The notes below the pieces were generated by a model that saw nothing but the letters and a program-made list of their open reading frames with translations, was not told the DNA's origin and did no database searches. A stretch of 60,000 nt of DNA from Strigamia acuminata (lineage: Eukaryota; Arthropoda; Chilopoda; Geophilomorpha; Linotaeniidae): NCBI GenBank assembly GCA_949358305.1, contig OX442317.1, positions 13,088,186-13,148,185 on the forward strand, given 5' to 3'. The position numbers and the translations under genes were made by a program. This document shows, one piece after another, positions 11,205 through 22,533 of this stretch; position 1 is the stretch's first letter; each line of letters starts with the position of its first letter.

Positions 11205-12766
11205 TGTTGCAAGACAGCGTAGAAATTGTTGTGCTATTTTATTGTCAATATTTTTACCATTTACTTTGAGTTGATTAAAATCTTTAAGTGTTTTAATTTC
11301 CTTTGCCTAATTGGTATTTTTCACTTTTCAGATTTTTTTATTGCTTATTAAAGTGTTTTGACTTGATTTTTATTCATACTTTTCAATATTCAGTAATGTT
11401 TATGCTTTGTATTGATTTCAAATATCTTATTCCGTGCATTTATTGACTTATTCACTTGTTTTTTGAGAGTTTGTATTGATTTCGAACTGTTTTGGTGCAA
11501 ATTTCGTTACCTAGCATACAATTGCGATGCTAGTGACGTCATTTTTCTGTTTCCCGTAAAGTTACGGTTCCGCCTTCTAACCTTTTGTTTAGTACTTTTC
11601 AAATCACTTGGATTTTTATTAAGCATTCGTTTAGACTAATTCAAGCATGCTCTTTCTATCTAGATGCATCAAAACTGCTTTGGAAGTTCCGTTTGATTGG
11701 TTTGAACGTTCGTTTCCGTCTGCCATAAAAGCGCAGCCGGGAATGTTCGTTTGGCCGATAAATTCGTATTTATTCAACTTGTGTGTAATCACTCGGTGTT
11801 TTGTGAAGAGAATGAACAAATATTCTTATTATTTAATCTATTCTTTATTGCATAATTACATTTAGTGCTTTTTATTCCATTTTCGTGTTGTTTTGAAGCT
11901 TTTGTAATGTTCGCCGGACGCCATGTTTGATCCAACACCTTTGTTATGTTCGCCGGTCGCCATGTTTGTCCCAAGCGACTGTTTACATTTAGTAATCGTT
12001 GTTTATGTATTTTATATCACATAATTTGCATTTACTATTACATTGCGTTATTATTCAGTATGTATTCTTTGATAATTTTGTGCTTTTGTTGCGATCAAAA
12101 TTCAAATGTGATCGTTATGTCATTTTCGAAGCCTGTGATTGGCTATTTTCAATCCTTTCATTCCGAGATCGGTTTATTGCAAATATCTCATTGTTTAACG
12201 TGTTTTTGGACATTGTTGTGATTAGCTTTTTTGTTCACCGCATTCTTGTGGTCATTTCAATGTAATTCAATGTATTTTTAGTGCATTTTTAAGCAAATGC
12301 CAACTTTGCCGTAATCTTGTTTCCTCCGTTACCATGGTAACGGATTCTTTCGTGTATCTGTATTTCGCCGCTATCGGCCTGGCGCGTGCCATATTCGGTA
12401 CTGCGCATGTGCGGTTCTCTAAGAACCAATCTAATTGCTGTAATTTCTTCAGTTATTAACCAACCTTTGAATAAATGTGTTGTGTTTTATTAGCTCTTGT
12501 TTTAGGTTTATTTTCAAACACATTCAATGTGTAGTGAGTAGTTTAAAAATTCTCAGGCCAACTTATGTTTCCGCCACCTATTGGATACTTGGTGCAGGTG
12601 TTCTCCACATTGTTCCAGCGGTACAACAATGCCATTTGTTGCGGATTTATTGCTTTCCAGTGCGATTTTCGTACTAACCACGCCATACGACCTTGGGCGA
12701 GCTCAAGTGTCTTGAATTTGGATACGCATCGCCATTCCTTTCTGTCTGTCTTGTTGACCTGCAACA
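11205..12766 (+). repeat. 5' LTR of element A (1562 bp)
   Basis: Starts TGTTGCAAGACAGCG and ends CCTGCAACA; the tips TGTTGCA and TGCAACA are perfect inverted repeats. A 27-bp motif is repeated at a 39-bp period (11907 and 11946), each copy with a CGCCATGTTTG core. AATAAA is at 12470-12475 and donor-like GTGAGTAG at 12534-12541. Short ORFs here also occur in the 3' LTR and are not supported as genes. Confidence 0.97.
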
Positions 12767-12781
12767 CAGATACGAAGCTTT

Positions 12782-12801
12782 TGGTAGCCGTGACCAGGAT
12801 T
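12782..12801 (+). promoter_or_regulatory. Primer-binding site of element A
   Basis: TGGTAGCCGTGACCAGGATT starts 15 nt after the LTR end. The CCGTGACC block is shared with B and F, and nearly with C. It resembles the complement of an arginine tRNA 3' end; this is not verified. Confidence 0.72.
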
Positions 12802-13229
12802 CCGTCTGCAATTCGTGAGTTTTTCCAGTGCATCATCAATACGTTTGAAAAAGTGTTTGGTGCGACGGAGGAAAATTACGTTTGTGTTTCGTCACCCATG
12901 TCAAGAGTCAACGTTCAACGTGACAGAAGTTACGACGGGGACTGCTTTGGCGGCGAAAACGAACAAAAGTGTGCATGCAGTTGGAGTTCAAGGTCACAAC
13001 ACTGGATAACACAACGCGTCGTGTTGGAAAGCGGATTCGCCCCTGGAATAATTGCATTTTACAGTGTTTTGCCTTATGAAATTGAAATTTTGGAGATTTT
13101 GGTTATTAAGGGGAACAGTATCAGGTGTCTTTATGGGATTTTGGTAGTTGCATTTGTTGGTTTTCGGGAAAATTTCGATAAAGTGTCTATTTTACAACTT
13201 TTGAAGTGTTTTTTCATTGCATGCTTAGT

Positions 13230-13260
13230 TCTCCACTATAACCGCCATAAGCGGGGGAGA
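13230..13260 (+). promoter_or_regulatory. Conserved bulged hairpin in the A leader
   Basis: TCTCC (13230-13234) pairs with GGAGA (13256-13260), and CCGC (13242-13245) pairs with GCGG (13251-13254) around CATAA. The internal loop has actataa on the 5' side and one G on the 3' side. Relative to B and C the inner stem has a compensatory change (T-A to C-G) and the outer stem is different but still pairs. Confidence 0.7.
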
Positions 13261-13762
13261 TTAGATTTATTTCGAGTAAAACTGACTAGTTTCAAGTTGA
13301 ATAAGCTGTCAGTAGAGTCAAAATTTAATGTTAGGAGTTATTGGCGTGTTTTGTTGCAAAACGAACCGTCAATTGTTTTCAAAAGAGTTTATTGGCGTGC
13401 TTTGTTGCAAAACAAACCGTCAATTATTTTCAAACTGTGCAGGGTAATTGTGTCACGTTTTATTTACGTACGCATTACCGCTCAAATTTTTGGTCATCCT
13501 CGATTGGCCAAACATTTGATATTCTAAAATTCTCACGTGTCACCAAGGACCGTGAAAATTGAGTGCTTTTTGGGGGATAAAATAAAAACGTTTATTCTCT
13601 TTAAAGTTAAAACAAAAACCGTGAATATTGAGATAGTTTTGGGGGATAAAATTACAAGGTTTATTCTCTTAAAAATTAAAACAAAGTTGAATTGTCATGC
13701 CCGTTTTTATCTGTTCTTTCCAAATTTCACAGCCGAATTTTTTGTGAGAGAGGACAGAGAAA

Positions 13763-16700
13763 ATGGCGGAACCTACAATGAGAGATCTTCTAACTGAGGA
13801 TCAAATCGAAGTGCAACAACAACGTTGGGAATCGCAAGTCACTGCAATGAATCATTTGTTGTCTATATCGGAGAAGACAGCAGATCCAGGTGAACTGGAA
13901 GCGCTGGTGCAAACTGCGACCCCGAAAGAAACGAGAATAGTCGGTGCGCTGAATGATCTACAGGAATATTCGGACCACGGCTATTATCTGGAATGCATTG
14001 ACAAGCTTGAGACTATGCAAGCAAGAGTGGATCTTCTTCGCACGAGATACGAAATTTCAAAGCGATCACTTCCAACTTTGGGAGGAAGATTAAATACGTC
14101 GACAAGCTCAAACCAGAATACAACCTTGAACGCGACAGCAACGTTTAGAAAAAATTCGAAGCTGCCCAAATTGGATTCCGTAAAATTCGACGGAGATATT
14201 TTGAAGTACAGAACATTCAAAAGCAACTTTGAGACCTCTGTACACAAGGATCCAGACCTGAGTAACATTGAGAAACTTCAGTATTTACAAACCATGTGTA
14301 CTGGAGAAGCGGCAATTCTCATCTCCACTTTTCCCCTGATCGAGGAATCCTATGACCTTGCAAGAGAAGAACTCGAAAGACATTTTGGTGATGAGGATGC
14401 ACAACAAACTGCGTTAATAAAATCAATTCGAGAATTAAAAGTGGTTTCGAGTATTTATCCAACAAAAGCGATAAAAACAAACTTGACCAAGATTTCTGCG
14501 ACTATTAGACTTTTAGAGCAACTTAAAATTCCTATTCAGACTTCCGGAGCTTTCTTATTGCCCGACATAATTAGCAAGTTTCCAACTTCAATGGCATTAA
14601 GATTTTACCAGGTTCACGGAATTCAAAATAAGAACATTGTTACGTTGCTCAATTTCTTTGTGAATGAAGTTGCGATGGCCGAACGAACTGAAAGCGTTTC
14701 TGAAAAATCGAAAAAAGACAAGAATGAAAAATCTGAAGTGGAGAAACCGAAAGTGAAAGGTTCAATGACCACGTGCGCAGCTACTCAAGACGCCAAGCAG
14801 TCTACTAGTGCCAAAACAAAGAATGAAACGAAATCTGACAGCAAGAGTGTGCCTTCAAGGACAAGCAAGTGCATTTTTTGTGATGATGAACATTTAAACG
14901 GCTCTTGTAAAAAGGATTTCGAAATCAACGCGAAAATCGAAATAGTAAAGAAAAACAGACTGTGTTTTAACTGTTTCAGAACTGGACATAGAGTGGGAGA
15001 CTGCAAGGTCAAATTTTCTTGTAAACATTGTGGTGGGCGACACCATTCCACAATATGCAAAAAATCCGAGGTGAAGAATTCAACGAACGCTGCGGAGAAG
15101 CCGAAGGAGCCACAAGTAACAACACATGTTTCATGCGCGATCTCGACGACTCTACAACTAATGATCTTCACTGCGGACCTCAAGACCAAATCAGGAGGAA
15201 CTCACAGCATTCGTGGAATGATCGACCCGGGAAGCCATCGATCGTTCATTACAAAAGAATTTGTTGAAAGACTGAAACTGAAAAAATGCGGCAGTGTCTC
15301 TGCCACCACACAGAGATTCAACGACTCGTCTCCAGCAGCCACGGACTATGATGTGTTTAATGTCACATTGCAAAGTAAAAATGACACTCAAAATTTGAAA
15401 CTTTCAATGCTTTCTGTGGAAAATTTGCCACGAGTGCAGGGCATTCTTAACTCATCAATAATAGACAAGGTGAAGAAGTTAAACCTTGAACTTGCTGAAG
15501 ACCTACCAGCTAAGACTTCTCAAATCGATGTGCTTTTAGGAGTCGACGTGTGGTGGAAGGTCGTTAAGGATGGCAAGAAAAAGGTAAACGCCGACCTTGG
15601 ACTCATTAATACAATTTTTGGATGGGTCTTGTCTGGAGCAGCTGGAAACACCAATTTGTTTGAGGATGAGGAAGGAATGACAACATGTTGCAACACATGC
15701 GACTTAGACATCCAAGAAAAATTGGACAAACTGTGGAACTTGGAAGCAATCGGAATAAATGCGGGAGAAAAAGAATCCGACTTTATTCGCGATCGATTCG
15801 AATCAACTACAAAGCGTCTAGACGATGGACGTTATGAAGTCATGCTGCCATTCAATGGACAGGAAGTCGACTTGGAATCCAATTGGGAGTTGGCCATGAA
15901 CCAACTGGCTAACACGCTCAAAAGAATAGATGCCAACGAGGATTACAAAAAACGTTACGACGAGTCCATGTGGCAGTATATTCACGAAAATCACGCGGAG
16001 GAAGTCCCAAAAGAAGAGCGTTTTCTGAAGAAAGGAACCTACAATATACCTCACCATCCTGTAATCAAGGAGGATCGAGACACGACGAAATTTCGAGTAG
16101 TGTTCAACGCGTCTTCATCCAAGAAGGGGAAACTTTCCCTCAATGACTGTTTATTTCCGGGACCCTCCCTTAATCCAGACTTAATACTCGTTATTGTGAG
16201 ATTCCGTCTCTATTGTATTCCAATAATAGCAGACATTAAGCAAGCGTTCCTCCAAGTAATGATCAACCCTACTCAAACAAACTTTTTACGTTTTTTGTGG
16301 GTCGCTCGTGACTATTTCAAAGAGCCATACTCATGGCAAAATTTGTGGAATAATCTAATGGTTCTGCGAATGATTGTCGTGCCATTTGGCGTCATTTCTT
16401 CTCCATTCCTCTTGTGTGCGATGATTAGGAAACAAGCGAAACAATTTGAAGAAACTCATGCAAAAGAAGTCGACGCACTCGATGATGGAATCTTCATGGA
16501 TGATTTGACGTCAGGAGGAGATTTTACAGCCGACACAACATCACATTGCGAGAAACTGAAAATGATATTAGACGACGGAAAGCTTCCCCTCGTGAAGTGG
16601 GCGACCTCAAGCAAGGACGTCTTCAACAATTTGAAAAAAGAAGGTTTTCATATGCGAGGAGAGGAGTTTTCGGACTTAGGAATTATAAAAATGCTTGGAA

Positions 16701-19003
16701 TATTGTGGAACACAGCAGAAGATGTCATGATGTTTAACATTCCGACCATTGAAAAAATTCCGAATACAAAGCGAGAAGTTGTTTCATTAATGGCTTCCAT
16801 ATTCGATCCAATGGGACTCATTGCTCCTGTTGTGCTTCAAATGAAACTGCTAGTTTAAGCAATCTGGATTAGGACAAAAAACTGGGATGAAAAGATTCTT
16901 GACTCAGAGAAAAAAGAAGTCGAAGAGTGGAGTCAAGACATACAAAAATTAAAAGAATTGAAAGTACAACGTTGGCTGCAGACTTATTCCGGTCAAGACA
17001 TCACTTTAGAAGTTTTCTGTGACGCAAGCACAAAGGCGTTTGGCTGTTCAATTTTTGTCGTCAATCTAGAGGGCAAAAGAACTTTATTGTTGAGTAAATG
17101 TCGTATTGCGCCGACGAAAAAAGTGACTCTTCCTCGACTTGAATTAACTGCAGCAGTGGTTGGAGTGCGAATGACCAAGTACCTGTTAGAAAACTTTCTT
17201 CCCGGTTACCCGGTCACTGAAGTGAAATACTACTCGGACTCCACCATAACTCTAGCCTGGATAAATTCGGACAAGAACGTATGGAAACCATATGTCTCAA
17301 ACCGTGTTCAAGAAATTATTTCTTCTACCAAACCCGAACAATGGTCTCACGTACCAACGGAATTTAACCCAGCAGATTTATTAACTCGACCACATAACTC
17401 GAAAACATTGATGCAAAATAAACTTTGGTGGTTTGGAGTTGATGTCTCGAAACTGGAAAAAAGAGAAATTATACAAGAGGATCTTCCAGAAGAAGAAAGA
17501 AAAATCGTTGTGATGACAATTCAAGTGACAGAAAGCTTTATTGGTCGATTCTTCAAACGATTCCGAAATTACAACCGACTTTTGAGATTTTTTTCATACA
17601 TTTTGCGATGGAAAAACAAACTTTTGCGCCGTGAGCCTCTCTCGCCACTCGAGAAAGAGGCCAACCAATTGAAGATCCTGCAGTTTTCCCAGAAACTACA
17701 TTTTTCTGAGGAGATTGATGATGTGAAAAACAAAAGAGAACTGTCTAAACATTCCACCCTACGCAATTTCGAGCTCTTCATTGACGAGGACGGATTACTT
17801 CGACTTCGTAGCCGCTTGAAAAAATCACTGTTGACATTTGATGAGGTTTATCCAATTATTTTGCATTATGACAGTTGGATAACAAGACTGTTAATTAAAA
17901 AAGTGCATTTGGAGTTGCTTCACGGTGACATAAGCGAAACTTTGTATCACCTACGCGAACAATTTTGGATTATAAGAGGACGAAGAACTATACAAACAGT
18001 TATTCGAGAATGTGAGATTTGCCGACGAGGAAAACTTGCACGCAACAACCCTTCAACGGGTGACCTTCCTGCTGAACGTGTGACACCAGCGGCGCCATTC
18101 CAAAACACAGGAGTGGACCACTTGGGTCCCATTTATGTCGGCAGCAACAAGAAAGAAAAGAAAAAAGTTTACATCTTGCTTTTCACGTGTATGGTGACCC
18201 GTTCCATACATTTAGAAGTATCAGAGGACCTTTCTGTGCCAAAGTTTTTGCTTGCAATGAGAAGATTTGGGGCACGCCACGGATACCCCGGGAAGATTTT
18301 CTCTGACAACAGTAAGACGTTTGAGCGCGGAAGCCTCGAATTACAATCATGGGGGAAACTCATCGGTCATAATGACGTGAAAACTTTCCTATCTGAAAAA
18401 AGGGTGCTCTGGACATTCATCCCACCGCTGTCTCCATGGATGGGCGGAGCGTGGGAGCGTCTAGTCCGCTCTGTTAAAGATAAACTTCGAAAAACTTTGT
18501 TGCGCAGCACTGTAGACTTGGAAACTCTCCAAACATTGGTCTTGGAAATAAGTTCAGTGCTAAATTCCCGACCCTTAAGTTACGTCCCAGACAGTGTAGA
18601 TGGTGGTAGAATTTTGGCACCTGAAAACTTTCTAACAGGAGGCATGCCAAAATACGTAATAAACAAACAACTGAGTGCAATTAAAAAATCAGATTTAAGA
18701 AAACTGGACATTAAACGACGCCAATTTATTTGGGAGTTCTGGAAAATTTGGAAAAAGAGTTACCTCATGCAATTGAGGAATTTTTATGAATCCAAAGGTG
18801 ATAAGTTCTTCAAAAACCCTAAAGTAGACCAAATAGTGCTTCTAGAAAAAATGGGTACTAACCCATATTTTTGGCCACTTGCCAGGATAAAAGAAATTTT
18901 TCCCGGTGAGGATGGTCAAATCCGTGTGATAAAAGTTGTGCTACCCGATGGACGTGAGTTGAAAAGGTCAGTCAAGCATGTGAGAGCCCTAGAACTTGAG
19001 TGA
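13763..19003 (+). pseudogene. Element A gag-pol polyprotein, 1746 codons, one premature stop
   Basis: The frame encodes a whole BEL/Pao polyprotein. Order: Pao Gag core from about residue 133; Cys/His clusters from residues 370, 401 and ~420; protease motif IDPGS (D488); RT with IADIKQAFLQ and FMDD at 911-914 (F instead of the usual Y); RNase H-like VFCDAS (D1087); integrase H2C2 region from ~1380; integrase D1452, D1515 and E1565; and a DUF5641-like tail ending RALELE. A TAA at 16856-16858 (codon 1032) interrupts it just after the RT palm; the minus-strand copy of the family has CAA there, so this is a C-to-T nonsense change. The frame is otherwise open on both sides of the stop. No env-like ORF follows. 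The ATG at 13763 is the first codon of this frame after the splice-acceptor-like site. Confidence 0.96.
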
Positions 19004-19064
19004 TTTTTCTTTTGTGATTTTTTTTGCGTGGTTCTCCATCTCTGTCCTCTCGCCGGCAATTCGC

Positions 19065-20626
19065 TGTTGCAAGACAGCGTAGAAATTGTTGTGCTATTTT
19101 ATTGTCAATATTTTTACCATTTACTTTGAGTTGATTAAAATCTTTAAGTGTTTTAATTTCCTTTGCCTAATTGGTATTTTTCACTTTTCAGATTTTTTTA
19201 TTGCTTATTAAAGTGTTTTGACTTGATTTTTATTCATACTTTTCAATATTCAGTAATGTTTATGCTTTGTATTGATTTCAAATATCTTATTCCGTGCATT
19301 TATTGACTTATTCACTTGTTTTTTGAGAGTTTGTATTGATTTCGAACTGTTTTGGTGCAAATTTCGTTACCTAGCATACAATTGCGATGCTAGTGACGTC
19401 ATTTTTCTGTTTCCCGTAAAGTTACGGTTCCGCCTTCTAACCTTTTGTTTAGTACTTTTCAAATCACTTGGATTTTTATTAAGCATTCGTTTAGACTAAT
19501 TCAAGCATGCTCTTTCTATCTAGATGCATCAAAACTGCTTTGGAAGTTCCGTTTGATTGGTTTGAACGTTCGTTTCCGTCTGCCATAAAAGCGCAGCCGG
19601 GAATGTTCGTTTGGCCGATAAATTCGTATTTATTCAACTTGTGTGTAATCACTCGGTGTTTTGTGAAGAGAATGAACAAATATTCTTATTATTTAATCTA
19701 TTCTTTATTGCATAATTACATTTAGTGCTTTTTATTCCATTTTCGTGTTGTTTTGAAGCTTTTGTAATGTTCGCCGGACGCCATGTTTGATCCAACACCT
19801 TTGTTATGTTCGCCGGTCGCCATGTTTGTCCCAAGCGACTGTTTACATTTAGTAATCGTTGTTTATGTATTTTATATCACATAATTTGCATTTACTATTA
19901 CATTGCGTTATTATTCAGTATGTATTCTTTGATAATTTTGTGCTTTTGTACCGATCGAAATTCAAATGTGATCGTTATGTAATTTTCGAAGCCTGTGATT
20001 GGCTATTTTCAATCCTTTCATTCCGAGATCGGTTTATTGCAAATATCTCATTGTTTAACGTGTTTTTGGACATTGTTGTGATTAGCTTTTTTGTTCACCG
20101 CATTCTTGTGGTCATTTCAATGTAATTCAATGTATTTTTAGTGCATTTTTAAGCAAATGCCAACTTTGCCGTAATCTTGTTTCCTCCGTTACCATGGTAA
20201 CGGAATCTTTCGTGTATCTGTATTTCGCCGCTATCGGCCTGGCGCGTGCCATATTCGGTACTGCGCATGTGCGGTTCTCTAAGAACCAATCTAATTGCTG
20301 TAATTTCTTCAGTTATTAACCAACCTTTGAATAAATGTGTTGTGTTTTATTAGCTCTTGTTTTAGGCTTATTTTCAAACACATTCAATGTGTAGTGAGTA
20401 GTTTAAAAATTCTCAGGCCAACTTATGTTTCCGCCACCTATTGGATACTTGGTGCAGGTGTTCTCCACATTGTTCCAGCGGTTCAACAATGCCATTTGTT
20501 GCGGATTTATTGCTTTCCAGTGCGATTTTCGTACTAACCACGCCATACGACCTTGGGCGAGCTCAAGTGTCTTGAATTTGGATACGCATCGCCATTCCTT
20601 TCTGTCTGTCTTGTTGACCTGCAACA
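19065..20626 (+). repeat. 3' LTR of element A (1562 bp)
   Basis: Same length and tips as the 5' LTR. At all seven positions where the LTRs of A differ, this one agrees with the LTR of the minus-strand copy at 56092-57653. It is preceded by the 61-nt tail after the stop codon, with gccggcaa near the LTR start as in element F. Confidence 0.97.
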
Positions 20627-20630
20627 TTGT

Positions 20631-21128
20631 AGAACCGTTGATTTAGAAACGCTACAGACGTTGGCAGCAGAAGTTAGTTCGGTGCTGAATTCACGCCCGC
20701 TTTCTTATGTCCACGAGGAACCGAACGGAGGTCATATTCTATCGCCTGAAAACTTCTTGACAGGCGGTATGCCGAAGCTCGTCATAAACCGACCTCTGCA
20801 CGCCATACGTAGAAAAGACTTACAGCGCCTAGAGAAGAAGAGACGGCTTTACCTCTGGGAGTTTTGGAGGCTGTGGAAGGAAAGTTACCTTAAGCAGCTC
20901 CGAAATTTCCACGAGGTAAAGGGAGATTCGAAGTTTAAGAGCCCCGAAGTAGGCCAACTGGTGTTGTTGGAGAAAGTGGGCACCAACCCATATTTTTGGC
21001 CTCTAGCCCGAATCACTGAGGTCATGCCAGGCGAGGATGGCCTAGTTCGCGTCGTTAACGTGCGAGCGTCAAACGGTAAAGAGTACCGTCGCTCTGTCAA
21101 GCATGTGCGCGCGCTGGAGCTTGACTAG
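20631..21128 (+). pseudogene. Element B gag-pol, segment 3: integrase C-terminus and DUF5641
   Basis: After the ttgt target duplication the element B frame continues for 166 codons to a stop at 21126-21128. Recognisable parts are SVLNSRPLSYV, LTGGMPK, the aromatic IWEFW-like block (here LWEFWRLWKESY), GTNPYFWPLARI and the terminal SVKHVRALELD, typical of the DUF5641 domain at the end of Pao integrases. The same residues occur at the same place in A and C. An ORF starting at 20553 in the A LTR runs into it by chance. The segment is inactive, being separated from its start by the 9.4-kb element A. Confidence 0.95.
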
Positions 21129-21179
21129 CAAGAAAGGGATCCTGGCCGGCTGCTCTCTTTGTTTTTTCGGTGGGAGCAA

Positions 21180-22533
21180 TGTTGCGAGCAGGACGCAACA
21201 AAAATAGGAGACGAAGACATTACGTTTTTAGTTTCCAACAGAAAGAAATATTCTTTAATTTAGTTTCTAGATTTATTTACAATAGTTTTAGGACATGTCT
21301 GAGACGTCCAGTTATCTGGCGATTTAGCGGTTTCACTCCAGGAAGTTCTTGGATGTAGTCATGCTGTCAGTCGCACCTGGAATGGTCAAGGGATTTGTCT
21401 TTAGTCATTTGTGATTGTTTTAGTAATTTGTGTTTTGGTGGTTTAACTTCGTTTATGTGAATTGTTAGTTTTAAAGGGGTTTTACTTATTGTTTGAGATG
21501 TTACTGACCTTTGTTTGATATTTCTAGTGCTTTGATGTTCACCTGAGACGTTGGACGGTCGGGAACGAGGGTTCTTGGGACGTCCTGAGCGGTAGTGCAG
21601 TCTTCAGCGCATTGGACAAGCGTACGAGACAGAGAATGGATTGGAAATGCATCGTTTAGCTTCTCTGCATTGTCCCAGTACTTGGTTGGAAGTCCCTGTG
21701 CTGTTGTACTTGCCTTGGACGTCCCCTGGAAGCTTGTTTAGCTCGTTTCTGCGACCCGTGCACGTCAGTTAGTTAGTGAGCGTCCGCCATTTTGTGTATA
21801 GGAGCGGTTCGCTTTGCATCTTAGCTAAGTTGTTAATATCACTCTGGAAGTTAGCATTATTGTTGTATTTATTTACTAATACCTTGATGGTATTTGAATA
21901 TGTTTTCACTGTACATTTGTTAAGTTTACTTAAGTTTGTGAGCAAGAACAGAGATTAGTGTTGCTAGGGCGATATTACTTTTAATTGTGTATTTATTTGC
22001 TGCTCTGTTACTTGTCAAGGATGTATTAAGTTAAGTTTGACTTGCTTTTATTGTTTTGTATTTTTATCTGAATTTATTTCTGATTGAAAGCAAATGTACA
22101 TAGTTTTTAAGCTGTTATATTTATGAATGTAATTCATATGCGCCCTCTTTGGGGAATGATCGGCATTGTTCTTTTATATCCGATTGTTGTTGGTTGCTAT
22201 GGGCGCTTGTTGTCAGATAGTTGTAGTTGAACTGTTGCTAGAAGAAGGAGCAATGGTTGTTAGTTGTTGTTAAGCAAAATAGAATAAACAAGTTGCTGTT
22301 TTAGATAGTTGTTTGGATAATTTCTAACCTGATATTCAGCATGACTTGTGAGTAGAGAGCTTAGCTGGCTCTCCTCCTCCATGGATTCGCATTTATTTGT
22401 CCAACAATAGAGCTGAGTTTCCAACCGCATCTTCTCCATGAAAGTTAAGCTTTTTAGCTAAGCCTTTTTGCTAGGCCTAACGGTGATGTCTGCTAGATTT
22501 TTCCACTATACGATCGCGGAGGCGTAACCAAAC
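21180..22533 (+). repeat. 3' LTR of element B, truncated (1354 of 1409 bp)
   Basis: It matches 3570-4923 with about five substitutions and ends abruptly after ccaaac. The last 55 bp of the LTR are absent and satellite follows with two extra bases (tg). caaac also occurs in the satellite next to the join, so a microhomology-assisted deletion is plausible. Confidence 0.92.

Larger units (their letters stand above)
12767..13762 (+). other. 5' leader of element A with PBS, hairpin and candidate splice acceptor
   Basis: This 996-nt leader holds the PBS at 12782, the conserved hairpin at 13230-13260 and a pyrimidine-rich tract ending in cacag at 13732, 30 nt before the gag ATG. A 320-codon open frame beginning in the LTR runs through it, but it has no recognisable domain. 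Splicing from 12534 to 13732 is inferred, not shown. Confidence 0.7.
11205..20626 (+). mobile_element. Complete BEL/Pao LTR retrotransposon A nested in element B
   Basis: Two 1562-bp LTRs (TGTTGC to GCAACA) bound a 6.3-kb interior with leader, one gag-pol frame and a short 3' tail. The target duplication is ttgt (11201-11204 and 20627-20630). The LTRs differ at seven positions, all between 12090 and 12625. A second copy of the same family lies at 56092-60000 in opposite orientation. One nonsense codon (16856) disables A as an autonomous element. Confidence 0.97.
3570..22533 (+). mobile_element. BEL/Pao LTR retrotransposon B, carrying insertions D and A, 3' LTR truncated
   Basis: Element B runs from TGTTGCGAGC at 3570 to 22533, where its 3' LTR stops 55 bp early and satellite resumes. 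Removing the copia remnant D (7826-8495) and the complete BEL element A (11205-20626), with one copy of each target duplication, leaves one continuous gag-pol frame from 5757 to 21128. No target-site duplication is visible because the right terminus is lost: the left flank ends in agaagg and the right flank starts in a different monomer phase. Paired LTRs differ at about five positions over the shared 1354 bp, so insertion is recent. Confidence 0.93.

Noticed and set aside
12565-13527. A 320-codon ORF spanning the end of the A 5' LTR and the leader
   Set aside because: It starts inside the LTR, crosses the PBS and hairpin, has no recognisable domain and is not preserved in B or C leaders.
19004-19064. 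Env-like ORF downstream of pol in the BEL elements
   Set aside because: Only 50-60 nt separate the pol stop from the 3' LTR in A, B and C, leaving no room for a third gene.
20553-20630. LTR-derived N-terminus fused to the last part of element B pol
   Set aside because: The fusion is an accident of the A insertion; the B frame itself begins at 20631 after the target duplication.
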